Translations under genes and position numbers: made by a program
Notes under the pieces: generated by a model
Told to the model about the DNA's origin: nothing
Database searches by the model: none
The model's input: the letters and a program-made list of their open reading frames with translations, nothing else
NCBI GenBank assembly: GCA_050949825.1
Contig: JBMNGL010000001.1
Coordinates: 62,001 to 126,000 of the forward strand
DNA length: 64,000 bases
Reading direction: 5' to 3'
Origin: DTU019 sp050949825
GTDB lineage: Bacteria; Bacillota; Syntrophomonadia; Syntrophomonadales; Syntrophomonadaceae
In this document: in pieces, positions 51,874 through 61,077 of the stretch
How the letters are laid out: each line of letters begins with the position of its first letter
How positions within the stretch are numbered: the stretch's first letter is position 1

Positions 51874-52941
51874 TTATTCCACCTGTTTCAAACGCTCTGC
51901 CTGGTCATGCGCGATCAAGGCTTCCACAAACTCCTTCAACTGCCCTTGCAGAACCATGTCCAGCTTGTGCAGGGTTAGATTGATGCGGTGGTCGGTTACC
52001 CTCCCCTGGGGGAAATTATAGGTGCGAATGCGCTCACTGCGGTCGCCGCTTCCCACTTGATTTTTCCGGGTACCGGCATATTCGGCGTTTTTTTCTTCTT
52101 CCAACAGTTCTTTTAATCTGGCCCGCAGCACCCGCAAGGCCTTGGCCTTATTCTTATGCTGGGATTTTTCGTCCTGACAGGTTACCACCAGGCCGCTGGG
52201 TAAATGAGTAATACGCACCGCTGACTGTGTGGTGTTGACTGACTGCCCCCCCGGTCCGCTGGAACAATAGACATCGACTCTTATTTCGGCGGGGTCAATG
52301 TTTACTTCCACCTCTTCTGCCTCCGGGAGCACAGCCACCGTGGCTGCCGAGGTATGAATCCTGCCTCCCGATTCAGTAGTGGGAACCCTTTGCACCCGGT
52401 GCACCCCGGATTCATATTTCAGTTTGCTGTAAGCGCCTTGTCCATCAACGACAAAGATTAATTCCTTAATGCCCCCGATATCGGTATAATGCGAATCCAT
52501 GATATCTATTTTCCACCCCTGTTCCTCCGCATAGCGGCTATACATGCGGAACAGATCATGGGCAAACAAAGCGGCTTCTTCCCCACCGGTTCCGGCTCGG
52601 ATCTCCATAATCACGCTCTTCTCATCATTGGGATCACGAGGCAGCAGCAATACCCGCAATTCCGCTTCCAGCTCAGTTTGCTCCGCTTGCAGCTGCTCAA
52701 TTTCATCCCCTAACAGGGCCAGAAATTCTTCCTCATGCTCTTCTCCCAACAACCCCAGGGCATCTGCCAGCTGTGCCTGTATGGATTTGTAGCGTTTATA
52801 TTTGGAGACAATCTCGGTTAAATCGGCATGCGCTTTGGCAACCTTCTGATATTTTTGCTGGTCGGCAATGGTCGCCGGCCGGCTTAGAAGGTCGGTGAGT
52901 TCATTATATTTGTCTTCCAAATGATCCAACTTGGAAAGCAC
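51874..52941 (-). CDS. prfA: Peptide chain release factor 1
   Basis: Recognises UAA and UAG. 355 residues. GGQ in CSSGPGGQSVNTTQSAVRIT; PxT-type tripeptide as PTT in RVQRVPTTESGGRIHTSAA. GTG 52941 behind AGGAGGG with 6-nt spacing. Followed by prmC. Confidence 0.97.
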   Translation of the reverse strand: MLSKLDHLEDKYNELTDLLSRPATIADQQKYQKVAKAHADLTEIVSKYKRYKSIQAQLADALGLLGEEHEEEFLALLGDEIEQLQAEQTELEAELRVLLLPRDPNDEKSVIMEIRAGTGGEEAALFAHDLFRMYSRYAEEQGWKIDIMDSHYTDIGGIKELIFVVDGQGAYSKLKYESGVHRVQRVPTTESGGRIHTSAATVAVLPEAEEVEVNIDPAEIRVDVYCSSGPGGQSVNTTQSAVRITHLPSGLVVTCQDEKSQHKNKAKALRVLRARLKELLEEEKNAEYAGTRKNQVGSGDRSERIRTYNFPQGRVTDHRINLTLHKLDMVLQGQLKEFVEALIAHDQAERLKQVE

Positions 52942-52971
52942 CAGAATCCCTCCTGAAAAAAGGTTTGAAAC

Positions 52972-53874
52972 TTACAAGGTAACACTATCGATTTCCGGAG
53001 CCTGGAGGTTTTCTTCCTCCAGCAGCCTCTGCAAAGCAGCGATGGCCACCTCCATTTGGCTTTGATCGGGTTCGCGGGTAGTCAAGCGCTGCATCCACAA
53101 CCCCGGTGCTATCAAGAAATTGAGCCATCCCTGTCCATAGAAGCGCCCACTTATTTTTAAAAACTCATATCCCAGTCCGGCTACAACAGGCAGCACCACC
53201 AGTCGTGACCATATCCGGTACCACAGGGTCCCTTCACCCAGGAGGGCAAACACCACAATCGATATCACCATGACAATCAATAAAAAAGAAGTGCCGCAGC
53301 GGGGATGCAGCGGGGAATGCTTGCTTACATTTTCTACATTGAGCGCCTCCCCGGCTTCATAAGCAAAAATTGTCTTATGCTCAGCGCCATGATACATAAA
53401 TACTCGAGCTATATCCGGCATCCTGGATATAGCCACCACATAAAGGAAGAAAAAGGCAATACGAATAATCCCTTCCACCAGGTTCTGTAACCAGGGGCCG
53501 GTTAGATAAGCCTGCAAATAATGAACAATCGCCGTTGGTAAGATCATAAATAGCAAAATGGCCAGGCCGAAGGCAATCACCATGGTTATGAATACTTCCC
53601 AGAAGCTGAGTTCATCCTCATCCTCTTCCAGGGCCATATTAGCCGAATAATTAAGCATTTGTATGCCCACTACCAGCGACTCGATCAGGACAAAGGTGCC
53701 GCGGATGAAAGGCCATTTGAGGAATGGAAAGCGCTTGCCCCAATCACTGTTGGGTTGTTCATCAACCTGAATGGTGCCGTCACTTTTTCTTACTGCAATA
53801 GAGGTCCTGGCGGGACCGCGCATCATTACGCCTTCAATAACCGCCATGCCTCCGTAAGGGAATTTCTTACCCAT
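52972..53874 (-). CDS. YqhQ-like membrane protein (DUF1385)
   Basis: 300 residues, several membrane helices. Family hallmarks: YGGMAVIEGVMMRGPARTSI, FPFLKWPFIRGTFVLIESLV, MYHGAEHKTIFAYEAGEALN, HSPLHPRCGTSFLLIVMVIS. Function unknown; a His/Glu-rich core suggests a metal-dependent reaction, unproven. Commonly near rpmE and prfA. Confidence 0.93.
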   Translation of the reverse strand: MGKKFPYGGMAVIEGVMMRGPARTSIAVRKSDGTIQVDEQPNSDWGKRFPFLKWPFIRGTFVLIESLVVGIQMLNYSANMALEEDEDELSFWEVFITMVIAFGLAILLFMILPTAIVHYLQAYLTGPWLQNLVEGIIRIAFFFLYVVAISRMPDIARVFMYHGAEHKTIFAYEAGEALNVENVSKHSPLHPRCGTSFLLIVMVISIVVFALLGEGTLWYRIWSRLVVLPVVAGLGYEFLKISGRFYGQGWLNFLIAPGLWMQRLTTREPDQSQMEVAIAALQRLLEEENLQAPEIDSVTL

Positions 53875-53971
53875 ATTTCACCGCCTGATAATACCGCGAA
53901 CAGAATCAGAGCCTGAAATCGGCTCTGATGTTGCATAGAAATAAGCAGCGACCATCGGCCCTGCAGGTAGA

Positions 53972-54175
53972 TTACCCTATACCGTATTTCTTTTTGAATT
54001 TATCTACCCTGCCGGTGGTGTCAACCAACCGACCCTTGTTGCCAGTGTAAAAAGGATGGCATTTGGAGCAGACTTCCACGCGGATATTGGCTTTGGTGGA
54101 ACCCACTTCAATTTCATTGCCACAGGCACATCTGGCACTGGTTTTGGCATATTGGGGATGAATCTTTTCTTTCAC
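53972..54175 (-). CDS. rpmE: Large-subunit ribosomal protein L31 (zinc form)
   Basis: 67 residues. MKEKIHPQYAKTSARCACGN, Cys in CAC and CSKCHPFYTGNK, i.e. the zinc-binding C+ type. GTG 54175 behind GAGGTGAAACC. 98 bp before yqhQ. Confidence 0.97.
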   Translation of the reverse strand: MKEKIHPQYAKTSARCACGNEIEVGSTKANIRVEVCSKCHPFYTGNKGRLVDTTGRVDKFKKKYGIG

Positions 54176-54278
54176 GGTTTCACCTCACTTCGGGTTTGCA
54201 AACTGGAAACGCAGCCACCATTGCTGCAGTAACGATTATAACAATTCTAAAAACAAAACACAAGCGCCCAGTCCGGCC

Positions 54279-55283
54279 TTATCCCGCCCCCCCTGTGGGG
54301 TCAGTATAATCCGACCCCTCATAGCGATAGGTAAAGAATTGCTGTTGATGGAAAGTATCATAGGGTGTCAGATACTCTTGCAGATTATTCTGGGTTATCT
54401 TCTCAAAAAAGACAAACATCTTGGCATCCAGGTTATCCATTACATGCAGTATGAACGCCTCTGGGAAGAGGGGCTTGACCGGGGAGCCAAATTCTAAACT
54501 GCCATGATGGCTGAGAATAAGATGCTTAATCATATTTTCCAGCATTTCCGGAAAGACAGCACCGCTCTGGCGCAGCTTGCTTATAGCCTGGTCAAGACGT
54601 TGATAGCCTATGACAATGTGCCCCAGCAATTTCCCCTCTACAGTATACTCCGGCATCACCTGCATCTCATATTCTTCCATCTTCCCAATATCGTGAAGAA
54701 TGGCTCCGGCCAGGAGCAAATCCCGATTCAGTCCCGGGTACATTTGTGCTGCAGCCTGACAAAGCCGGGCCACTTGAACAGTATGTTCTAAAAGGCCGCC
54801 GGTATAATTATGATGGATGCGCTTGGCGGCAGGGGTGTAGCTAAATTTCGTTATGCATTCCGGAGTTAAAATAGTCTGCAGCAATAGTGCAATATGGGGA
54901 TCAGCTATAGACTGCACCATTTGCTGTAATTCTCCTACCAAGACTTCACGAGGGATGGCCGTAGTCTGCAGATAGGCAGTCGGATCCTCCTCGGTCAGAA
55001 CCTTGATGCGCCTGGCCGTGATCTGCTGGCGATTGTTGTACAGGCTGGCATCTCCTTGCATGCCAACCACCGCTCCTTTCTGCAAATCTCCCTGCACCTG
55101 GCAATTATCCCACACCACCACCTCCAGGGAACCAGTGCTATCAGCCAAACGCAGGTTGATTAGCTCCCTGCCGTTTCTGGTCTTGCGTTGATTTTTATCG
55201 GCAATAATAAATTTGCCCCAGAACTGCGTTCCTGAAGCTAAACTCATGGCCTCTTTGCTGGTATAAGGCCCCGCAATACTCAT
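54279..55283 (-). CDS. yhaM: 3'-5' exoribonuclease YhaM family (OB + HD domains)
   Basis: 334 residues from ATG 55283, with GGGAGGT upstream. N-terminal OB-fold (KFIIADKNQRKTRNGRELIN) and C-terminal HD domain (GGLLEHTVQVARLCQ; AGAILHDIGKMEEYEM; KHLILSHHGSLEFGSP). YhaM trims RNA 3' ends and may act on ssDNA. Separated by 17 bp from the radical SAM gene upstream. C-terminal Gly tail at the stop. Confidence 0.93.
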   Translation of the reverse strand: MSIAGPYTSKEAMSLASGTQFWGKFIIADKNQRKTRNGRELINLRLADSTGSLEVVVWDNCQVQGDLQKGAVVGMQGDASLYNNRQQITARRIKVLTEEDPTAYLQTTAIPREVLVGELQQMVQSIADPHIALLLQTILTPECITKFSYTPAAKRIHHNYTGGLLEHTVQVARLCQAAAQMYPGLNRDLLLAGAILHDIGKMEEYEMQVMPEYTVEGKLLGHIVIGYQRLDQAISKLRQSGAVFPEMLENMIKHLILSHHGSLEFGSPVKPLFPEAFILHVMDNLDAKMFVFFEKITQNNLQEYLTPYDTFHQQQFFTYRYEGSDYTDPTGGAG

Positions 55284-55300
55284 ATTGAACCTCCCTACTG

Positions 55301-56572
55301 TCAATTCTCTTCTCTTTTGCTTTCCTTGCCATGGGTGTAAGAACCCAGACGCACCTGTGGCGCCTCTTGCTGCAGGATGCCTATCAAGGCAGTGATACCC
55401 AGACCGCCGCTCTTGAAACCCAGGTGCTGATTAACCACTTCTGGATCTATGTTAAGGTTGCGCAGTTGAATCATGTCTATCGGATTCTCTTGTACAAAAC
55501 GCAACAAAGCCTCAACCTGCTCCGCCTGGTCGGTAAACCCGGGAAAGACCAAAAGATTGATTGATACCTGAATATCCTCATCAAGGGCCGCTTTGATGGT
55601 ATTGAGAACCTGGCCCAGATGATAGTTTTGCGGTCGATGGTAAAGATTATAGTGCTCTTTTACCAGGGAAAATATGGTCACCCGTATAGCATCCAGGCCG
55701 GCCTTAAAAAGCCGGCGGAGTTGCCTGTCATTACCACCGTGAGTATTCATGTTAATGGTGCCGCGCTCCGTTGCCCTGCGCATCCTCTGAATGGCCGAAG
55801 CGATCAAAAACGCATTAAGTGACGGCTCTCCTTCACAGCCCTGCCCGAAACTAATTATGGCATCACGGGCCGTGGCCAGGTGCCCCACCCCAAGTTCATA
55901 TATTTCTTCAACAGTGGGTATAAAGTCGAGTCTATTTTGCGGTGCATTAGCCCCACCATGTTTTTCAGATATGCATCCCAGGCAGTTGGCGTTGCAGGCG
56001 AGAGTTGTAGGAATCCCGGCTTCCCAGCGTCGGTAAAACAGGTTTTGTGCCGTAAAACAGCCATACTGCAGGGAACAGTGCGCCAATTGACGGATAACCC
56101 GATTTTCAGGATACCTTTTCAGCATACGATGAATCCGCCGGCTCAGTTGCTCGGTATTATAATAGCGCGGGTGCCAGCAGTGGTGGCGGTCGGTCTGTAC
56201 GGCTGCCGCATAAATCTGTCCGCCGCGAAAGCCTACTGCGGTATAACCCAAAAGGGGAATTTCCCCACCCGGGGCTTCGGGTACGCAGGCTGGCAAAAGG
56301 GTGCGGGTAAATCCCTGCGGAAGCAAGGCGGCAACAACGCCGGCCTTTTTCTGAGGATGGTAAGGATCACAGGCCATGCAGATCGCTTCATTATTGTTAC
56401 CCAGACCTACCGGTAAATAACCCGGTATGGTTAAGAGGGATGACCCCTTGGGAAGCGGAATCATTTCGTTTCGATCCGGAATCACCCAGTTGTTACCGCT
56501 CCGGCCCAGCATGGCCAGCGCAGGGTTCTCCATCCATTCTCCATCCTGATTACTGAATATGGCCTCATACAT
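55301..56572 (-). CDS. Radical SAM protein of unknown function
   Basis: 423 residues. CxxxCxxC cluster is CNANCLGC (residues 193-200) in a TIM-barrel-like context with FGQGCEGEPSLNA, MNTHGGNDRQL and VFPGFTDQ. Extra cysteines CMAC (65-68), C96, C132, C166 and C172 hint at a second cluster or zinc site. The N-terminal ~170 residues are not a domain I recognise. Coupled to yhaM (17 bp). Similar clostridial proteins exist in my memory but without known product. Confidence 0.85.
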   Translation of the reverse strand: MYEAIFSNQDGEWMENPALAMLGRSGNNWVIPDRNEMIPLPKGSSLLTIPGYLPVGLGNNNEAICMACDPYHPQKKAGVVAALLPQGFTRTLLPACVPEAPGGEIPLLGYTAVGFRGGQIYAAAVQTDRHHCWHPRYYNTEQLSRRIHRMLKRYPENRVIRQLAHCSLQYGCFTAQNLFYRRWEAGIPTTLACNANCLGCISEKHGGANAPQNRLDFIPTVEEIYELGVGHLATARDAIISFGQGCEGEPSLNAFLIASAIQRMRRATERGTINMNTHGGNDRQLRRLFKAGLDAIRVTIFSLVKEHYNLYHRPQNYHLGQVLNTIKAALDEDIQVSINLLVFPGFTDQAEQVEALLRFVQENPIDMIQLRNLNIDPEVVNQHLGFKSGGLGITALIGILQQEAPQVRLGSYTHGKESKREEN

Positions 56573-56641
56573 GCCGCTAATAAATACCTCTCTTTAGTGT
56601 TAAATGACTATTAATAGCCTATCTTAAAACTACTCATAAAA

Positions 56642-56661
56642 AAAGCCCCTTAAGGGGCTTT
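56642..56661 (-). terminator. Terminator after the LysM/M23 gene
   Basis: Stem AAAGCCCC/GGGGCTTT with TTAA loop followed on the minus strand by a T-run (TTTTTTT) and ATGAG. Confidence 0.85.
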
Positions 56662-56694
56662 GAATAAGTCCGGGGACAGGCACCGGACTTATTC
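56662..56694. repeat. REP-like palindrome
   Basis: Twelve-bp perfect stem GAATAAGTCCGG/CCGGACTTATTC with a 9-nt loop (GGACAGGCA), between the M23 gene and its terminator. The GGGGACAGGCACC wording recurs in REP-type repeats of many Firmicutes as I recall. Confidence 0.75.
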
Positions 56695-56702
56695 GGATAC
56701 CG

Positions 56703-57566
56703 TTACTGCAGTTGATTCATGGGGTTTATGTTTTTGCCGTTGACCTTGACCTCAAAGTGCAAGTGCGGTCCGGTGGTGCGGCCGGTGGTGCCGACAGTGG
56801 CAATAATCTGACCTTTGCGTACATTTTGCTTCTGGTTGACTAGAATACTTTGCGCATGCGCATATAAGGTTTCCCTGCCGTCATTATGAGTTAGGATCAC
56901 CGTTTTGCCGTAGACCGGTTTTGATCCGGTAAAGGTAACGGTGCCATCAGCAGCCGCTCTAATGGGGGTGCCGGTCTCCCCGGCAATATCAACCCCATGA
57001 TGAAAGCCCGACTTTCTCCACCCATATGATGAAGTTATTTTGCCGATAACAGGCCATCTCAGCAAAGCTGCAGCGACGCTGTAACCCCGGGAAGGTGTGG
57101 CGCTGACCATAATGCCTTCCGCATCCGTAGCAGGGATTATTACAACATCTCCAATCTTTAGTTGGCAGGGATCTTTATCCCGGTTGGCGGCAATTAATGC
57201 CTGAACACTCACCTGATACCGGGAGGCCAGGGCTGCCAGGGTGTCCCCGCTCTTTATGGTGTAGGTTAGCAAACCTGCCGGTAACTGCAGGGTTTGTCCT
57301 ACGCCCAGTACCGCATCCTCATTCAGATTGTTCATCAGTAACAACGTATAAAGCTCAATGTGGTATTCCCTGGATATGCCCCACAGCGTATCGCCTCTTT
57401 TTACCACATAATCCCTGCTGCTGCTTTCATTCCACCGGGGCTGCTCGACCAGTTCTGAGATCCAGGGCAAAAAATCACCCGGGCACAGCGCAGCCGAAGC
57501 CGGACCTACCAAGGCGCCCAGTAGAATTAAGCCTCCCAGCAGTAAGCTGATCCATTGGTTTTTCAA
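56703..57566 (-). CDS. LysM-repeat M23 metallopeptidase (murein endopeptidase)
   Basis: 287 residues from TTG 57566, 6 nt after GAGGTG. Signal peptide (ISLLLGGLILLGALVGPASA), LysM 1 (YVVKRGDTLWGISREYHIEL), LysM 2 (YTIKSGDTLAALASRYQVSV), then M23 domain with HxxxD in SGFHHGVDIAGETG and HxH in TGPHLHFEVKVNGKNINP, so catalytically complete. Likely a wall hydrolase, possibly sporulation-linked. No c-di-AMP riboswitch is recognised upstream. Confidence 0.93.
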   Translation of the reverse strand: MKNQWISLLLGGLILLGALVGPASAALCPGDFLPWISELVEQPRWNESSSRDYVVKRGDTLWGISREYHIELYTLLLMNNLNEDAVLGVGQTLQLPAGLLTYTIKSGDTLAALASRYQVSVQALIAANRDKDPCQLKIGDVVIIPATDAEGIMVSATPSRGYSVAAALLRWPVIGKITSSYGWRKSGFHHGVDIAGETGTPIRAAADGTVTFTGSKPVYGKTVILTHNDGRETLYAHAQSILVNQKQNVRKGQIIATVGTTGRTTGPHLHFEVKVNGKNINPMNQLQ

Positions 57567-57807
57567 GTAGTACACCTCGCTTTTGCAGACCTAACAATAC
57601 GACTACTTAAACCATAGTCTCCACATAAGCTGAGGTGATTATTCATCCATTACAGGGAAATAGCGGCAATACCGGCACATATCTTGATCCTAATATGTAA
57701 CATAAGCTCAATCAGATACAACCCGGCATTCAGAGCTATCATTCATCCGGCATATTAAGTCAAGATTTGACTGAGTGCTAAGGGTATATCCTCCGATCAT
57801 AGCCGGG

Positions 57808-59112
57808 TTAATAAGATTTACGGGCATAATCGGTTTTTCCGAACACCAGTGGCGCCGCTCGCAGCAAGTCCTGATTGGATTTGGTTTTCTTCATGGTATC
57901 CAGAATCATCTGCATGGTTTCAACCGGATTGTAATCACTGAACATGTTGCGCAGGTTCCACATCAATTCCAGTTCCTCGCCAGTAAGCAATAGTTCCTCT
58001 TTTCTGGTTCCTGACCGTTTAACATCAATGGCAGGGAATATGCGCCTCTCTGCCAACTTCCGTTCCAGGACCAATTCCATATTGCCACGGCCTTTGAATT
58101 CCTCAAATATGACCTCGTCCATTCTCGACCCGGTTTCAACCAGGGCGGTGGCAATTATGGTGAGGCTACCCCCTTCTTCAATATTGCGTGCGGCGCCAAA
58201 AAAGCGTTTGGGTTTATCCAGCGACGCCGGATCAATACCACCAGACAGGGTTCTGCCGCTGGGTGGCACCACCAGGTTATGGGCGCGCGCTAGACGGGTG
58301 ACACTATCCATCAGAATGACCACATCTTTTTTATGTTCCACCAGACGCTTGGCACGTTCCAGCACCATATCGGTTACTTTCACGTGGTTTTCCGGGGGCT
58401 CGTCAAATGTTGACGCAACCACCTCAGCTTTGGTGGAACGCTGCATATCGGTTACTTCTTCCGGGCGCTCATCTACTAGCAGGATTATTAACACCACATC
58501 GGGGTGATTTTCGCTTATCCCCTGGGCTATCTTTTGGAGAAGAATGGTCTTGCCTGCCTTGGGGGGGGCCACAATCAAACCGCGCTGCCCTTTACCAATG
58601 GGGGAGATCAGGTCGATGATGCGGGTGGAGAGTTCGCGCTGCATCGTTTCCAGGTTCAACCTCTCAGTCGGATACAAGGGGGTTAAGGCATCAAAATGGA
58701 TTCGTTCGATGGATTCCTCTGGGGGATACCCGTTGACGCCTTCCACCTTGAGCAGGGCAAAAAACCGCTCATTGTCCTTGGGAGAACGCACCTGGCCCCC
58801 TACATGGTCGCCGGTGCGCAATTCAAATTTTCTTATCTGGGAAGGTGAAACATAAATATCATCCTGGCTGGGCAGATAACCAAAAGGTCTGAGGAATCCG
58901 TAACCGTCCGGCATAATTTCCAGTATACCCTGCGCCTGCAGAAGCTGATCGGAATGGGTCAAGGCTTTGGTAATTTCGAATACCAGTTCTTTTTTACGCA
59001 GCTTGGAATATCCGGCCAGGTTCAAGTCCCGGGCTATCTGGTATAACTCCAGCATATTCTTATTGTCTAATTCAGAGATATTCACCTTTTCTTCCCTTTG
59101 TCCTCCCTTCAT
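57808..59112 (-). CDS. rho: Transcription termination factor Rho
   Basis: 434 residues. RNA-binding OB fold (ILEIMPDGYGFLRPFGYLPS; DDIYVSPSQIRKF), Walker A IVAPPKAGKTILLQKIA, Q-loop and R-loop (VDERPEEVTDMQRS; MDSVTRLARAHN). ATG 59112 has AAAGGA upstream; GTG ten codons later (MNISELDNKNM) has AGGGAAG and is equally plausible. In Bacillus order glpX-rho-rpmE. Confidence 0.97.
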   Translation of the reverse strand: MKGGQREEKVNISELDNKNMLELYQIARDLNLAGYSKLRKKELVFEITKALTHSDQLLQAQGILEIMPDGYGFLRPFGYLPSQDDIYVSPSQIRKFELRTGDHVGGQVRSPKDNERFFALLKVEGVNGYPPEESIERIHFDALTPLYPTERLNLETMQRELSTRIIDLISPIGKGQRGLIVAPPKAGKTILLQKIAQGISENHPDVVLIILLVDERPEEVTDMQRSTKAEVVASTFDEPPENHVKVTDMVLERAKRLVEHKKDVVILMDSVTRLARAHNLVVPPSGRTLSGGIDPASLDKPKRFFGAARNIEEGGSLTIIATALVETGSRMDEVIFEEFKGRGNMELVLERKLAERRIFPAIDVKRSGTRKEELLLTGEELELMWNLRNMFSDYNPVETMQMILDTMKKTKSNQDLLRAAPLVFGKTDYARKSY

Positions 59113-59403
59113 ACCAACATCCTTTCATTCACGTTCTCTATTACTTATCGGCTTTGCCGATAAATAATGGCCATTATCCATCAAGTTGCATCAGGAACAG
59201 ATTATATCCATCACGAATGGGTTATCTTATCATTGCTGTTGGACATACCGACATGATAATTCTAATGAGGATATCTTCGTCAAGATTGAAGTACGGTGTC
59301 AATGCACCAGGTGAGGGTTAAGAAAGCGCTCAAAAAACCTCTTAACTAATATTATCTCATAAATTGAGGCCAATTAATCCTGCAGATCATGAATTCTATG
59401 TGT
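59113..59403. other. glpX-rho spacer
   Basis: 291 bp without a gene. An 8-bp hairpin (TTATCGGC-TTT-GCCGATAA, 59145-59163) lies just upstream of rho and may be part of its leader. No clear promoter is claimed. Confidence 0.4.
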
Positions 59404-60399
59404 TCAGTCCATTCTGAGCTTAATACGATTATCTCTAAATAACGGTTTTTTATCAAGATGATGATCGGCAATGATGCGACGAATAGTACCCGACAGGCTT
59501 CTCATCACCAGGGTATCAGTGACCGCACGCCGCTTTTGGTAACGAACCCCTTTGAGCAGAAAAGAACCAGTAATACCGGTGGCCACAAAGATTACATCCT
59601 CTGACCTGACCAGGTCATCAATGGTAAACAGGGTGTCGATATCATTTATGCCCATTTGCTTGCAGCGCTGGATTTCTTCGGCTGCTTCCGGACCTTCCGG
59701 AGTTAATCGGGCTTGAAAGTCGCCGCCCAGACATTTAAGCGCTGCGGCAGTAATTACCCCTTCCGGCGCTCCGCCAATACCCATAAGTATATCGACCCCG
59801 GAGTTATCATACGCTGCGGCTACGGCAGGTGAAACATCGCCATCCGTGATTAGACGGATGCGCGCCCCCGCCTGGCGGACCTGCTCGATAATCCGCTCAT
59901 GCCGCGGGCGGTCCAGAATAACAACAGTTACTTCACTAATCAGTTTATGCAGAGCCCGGGCGACCTCTTTTAAGTTTTCTTTAACCGTCGCATCCAAAAA
60001 TACCCGGCCTTTACATTCCGGCCCCACCGCGATCTTGTTCATATACATGTCCGGGGCATGCAATAAGGCTCCCCGTGGAGCTGCAGCCAGGACAGCAATA
60101 GCCCCGGCTCCCCCCTTGGCCACAATATTGGTCCCCTCCAGGGGGTCTACCGCAATATCAACCTCAGGAGGCACGCCCATCCCCACCCTCTCTCCGATAT
60201 AGAGCATGGGGGCTTCATCCATCTCTCCTTCCCCGATCTTGACAATGCCATCGATTGAAACAGTGTCAAACATCACTCGCATAGCAGTTACGGCCGCATC
60301 ATCAGCAGCCTCTTTATTGCCTTTGCCCACCCACCGGGCTGCCGCCAGGGCAGCGGCTTCCGTAACCCGCGCAAACTCTAACGCTAATTCCCTCTCCAC
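59404..60399 (-). CDS. glpX: Fructose-1,6-bisphosphatase class II
   Basis: Gluconeogenic FBPase of the GlpX family. 331 residues, GTG start at 60399. Metal/phosphate motifs: SIDGIVKIGEGEMDEAPMLY, DIAVDPLEGTNIVAKGGAGA, LDRPRHERIIEQVR, GGAPEGVITAAALKCLGG. Followed by tal and fba, consistent with a sugar-phosphate operon. Confidence 0.96.
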   Translation of the reverse strand: MERELALEFARVTEAAALAAARWVGKGNKEAADDAAVTAMRVMFDTVSIDGIVKIGEGEMDEAPMLYIGERVGMGVPPEVDIAVDPLEGTNIVAKGGAGAIAVLAAAPRGALLHAPDMYMNKIAVGPECKGRVFLDATVKENLKEVARALHKLISEVTVVILDRPRHERIIEQVRQAGARIRLITDGDVSPAVAAAYDNSGVDILMGIGGAPEGVITAAALKCLGGDFQARLTPEGPEAAEEIQRCKQMGINDIDTLFTIDDLVRSEDVIFVATGITGSFLLKGVRYQKRRAVTDTLVMRSLSGTIRRIIADHHLDKKPLFRDNRIKLRMD

Positions 60400-60411
60400 A
60401 GCAGACTCCCC

Positions 60412-61065
60412 CTACTTAGCCCTTTCAAAGGCCTTTTTCCAATCGTTTAAAAACTTCTCAATGCCGGCATCGGTTAAGGGATGTTTGATCATCTGTTTGA
60501 TCACCGCATAAGGCACAGTGGCGATATGAATCCCCAGTCGGGCTGCCGCCGCCACATGCCGGGGATGTCTAATACTGGCTGCAATCACTTCGGTGTCCAG
60601 CATATATTGATCCAGAATGGCAATCAAATCCTCCAGCATGGCCAGGCCATCGTAGCTGATGTCATCGATGCGGCCAACAAAAGGGCTGACATAAGTCGCC
60701 CCCGCACGTGCCGCCAGCAAGGCCTGGTTGCAGGAAAAGACCAGGGTGGCATTGGTGGCGATACCCTCTTTGGCCAGGGTTGAAATGGCCCGCAGGCCGT
60801 TTTCAGTAATAGGTATTTTCACCACCACATTGGGATGAAGCCCTGCCAGTTGCCGGGATTCCTCCATAATGGCATGGTAGTCCACAGCTATGGCTTCAGC
60901 ACTTACCGGTCCATCCACCAGTCCACAAATTTCACGAATAACCTGATGGTAATTGCGACCTTCCCTGGCTACCAGGGTGGGATTGGTAGTCACCCCTTCC
61001 AAAAAGCCCAGGGCGTTTATTTCTCGAATCTCCTCAATATTAGCCGAGTCAATAAATATCCGCAC
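60412..61065 (-). CDS. tal: Transaldolase-like protein (TalC/FSA type)
   Basis: 217 residues of the small single-domain transaldolase/fructose-6-P aldolase family. Schiff-base Lys in NVVVKIPITENGLRA; FIDSANIEEIREIN and GVTTNPTLVAREGR at the N-terminus; VSPFVGRIDDIS. GTG 61065 behind AAAAGGAGA. Transaldolase versus FSA is not settled by eye. Confidence 0.94.
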   Translation of the reverse strand: MRIFIDSANIEEIREINALGFLEGVTTNPTLVAREGRNYHQVIREICGLVDGPVSAEAIAVDYHAIMEESRQLAGLHPNVVVKIPITENGLRAISTLAKEGIATNATLVFSCNQALLAARAGATYVSPFVGRIDDISYDGLAMLEDLIAILDQYMLDTEVIAASIRHPRHVAAAARLGIHIATVPYAVIKQMIKHPLTDAGIEKFLNDWKKAFERAK

Positions 61066-61077
61066 TTTATTCTCCTT

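Noticed and set aside
57576..57807. c-di-AMP (ydaO) riboswitch before the LysM/M23 gene
   Set aside because: The gene class fits, but none of the conserved GGGGGACC or GGCGAACC blocks is recognisable.
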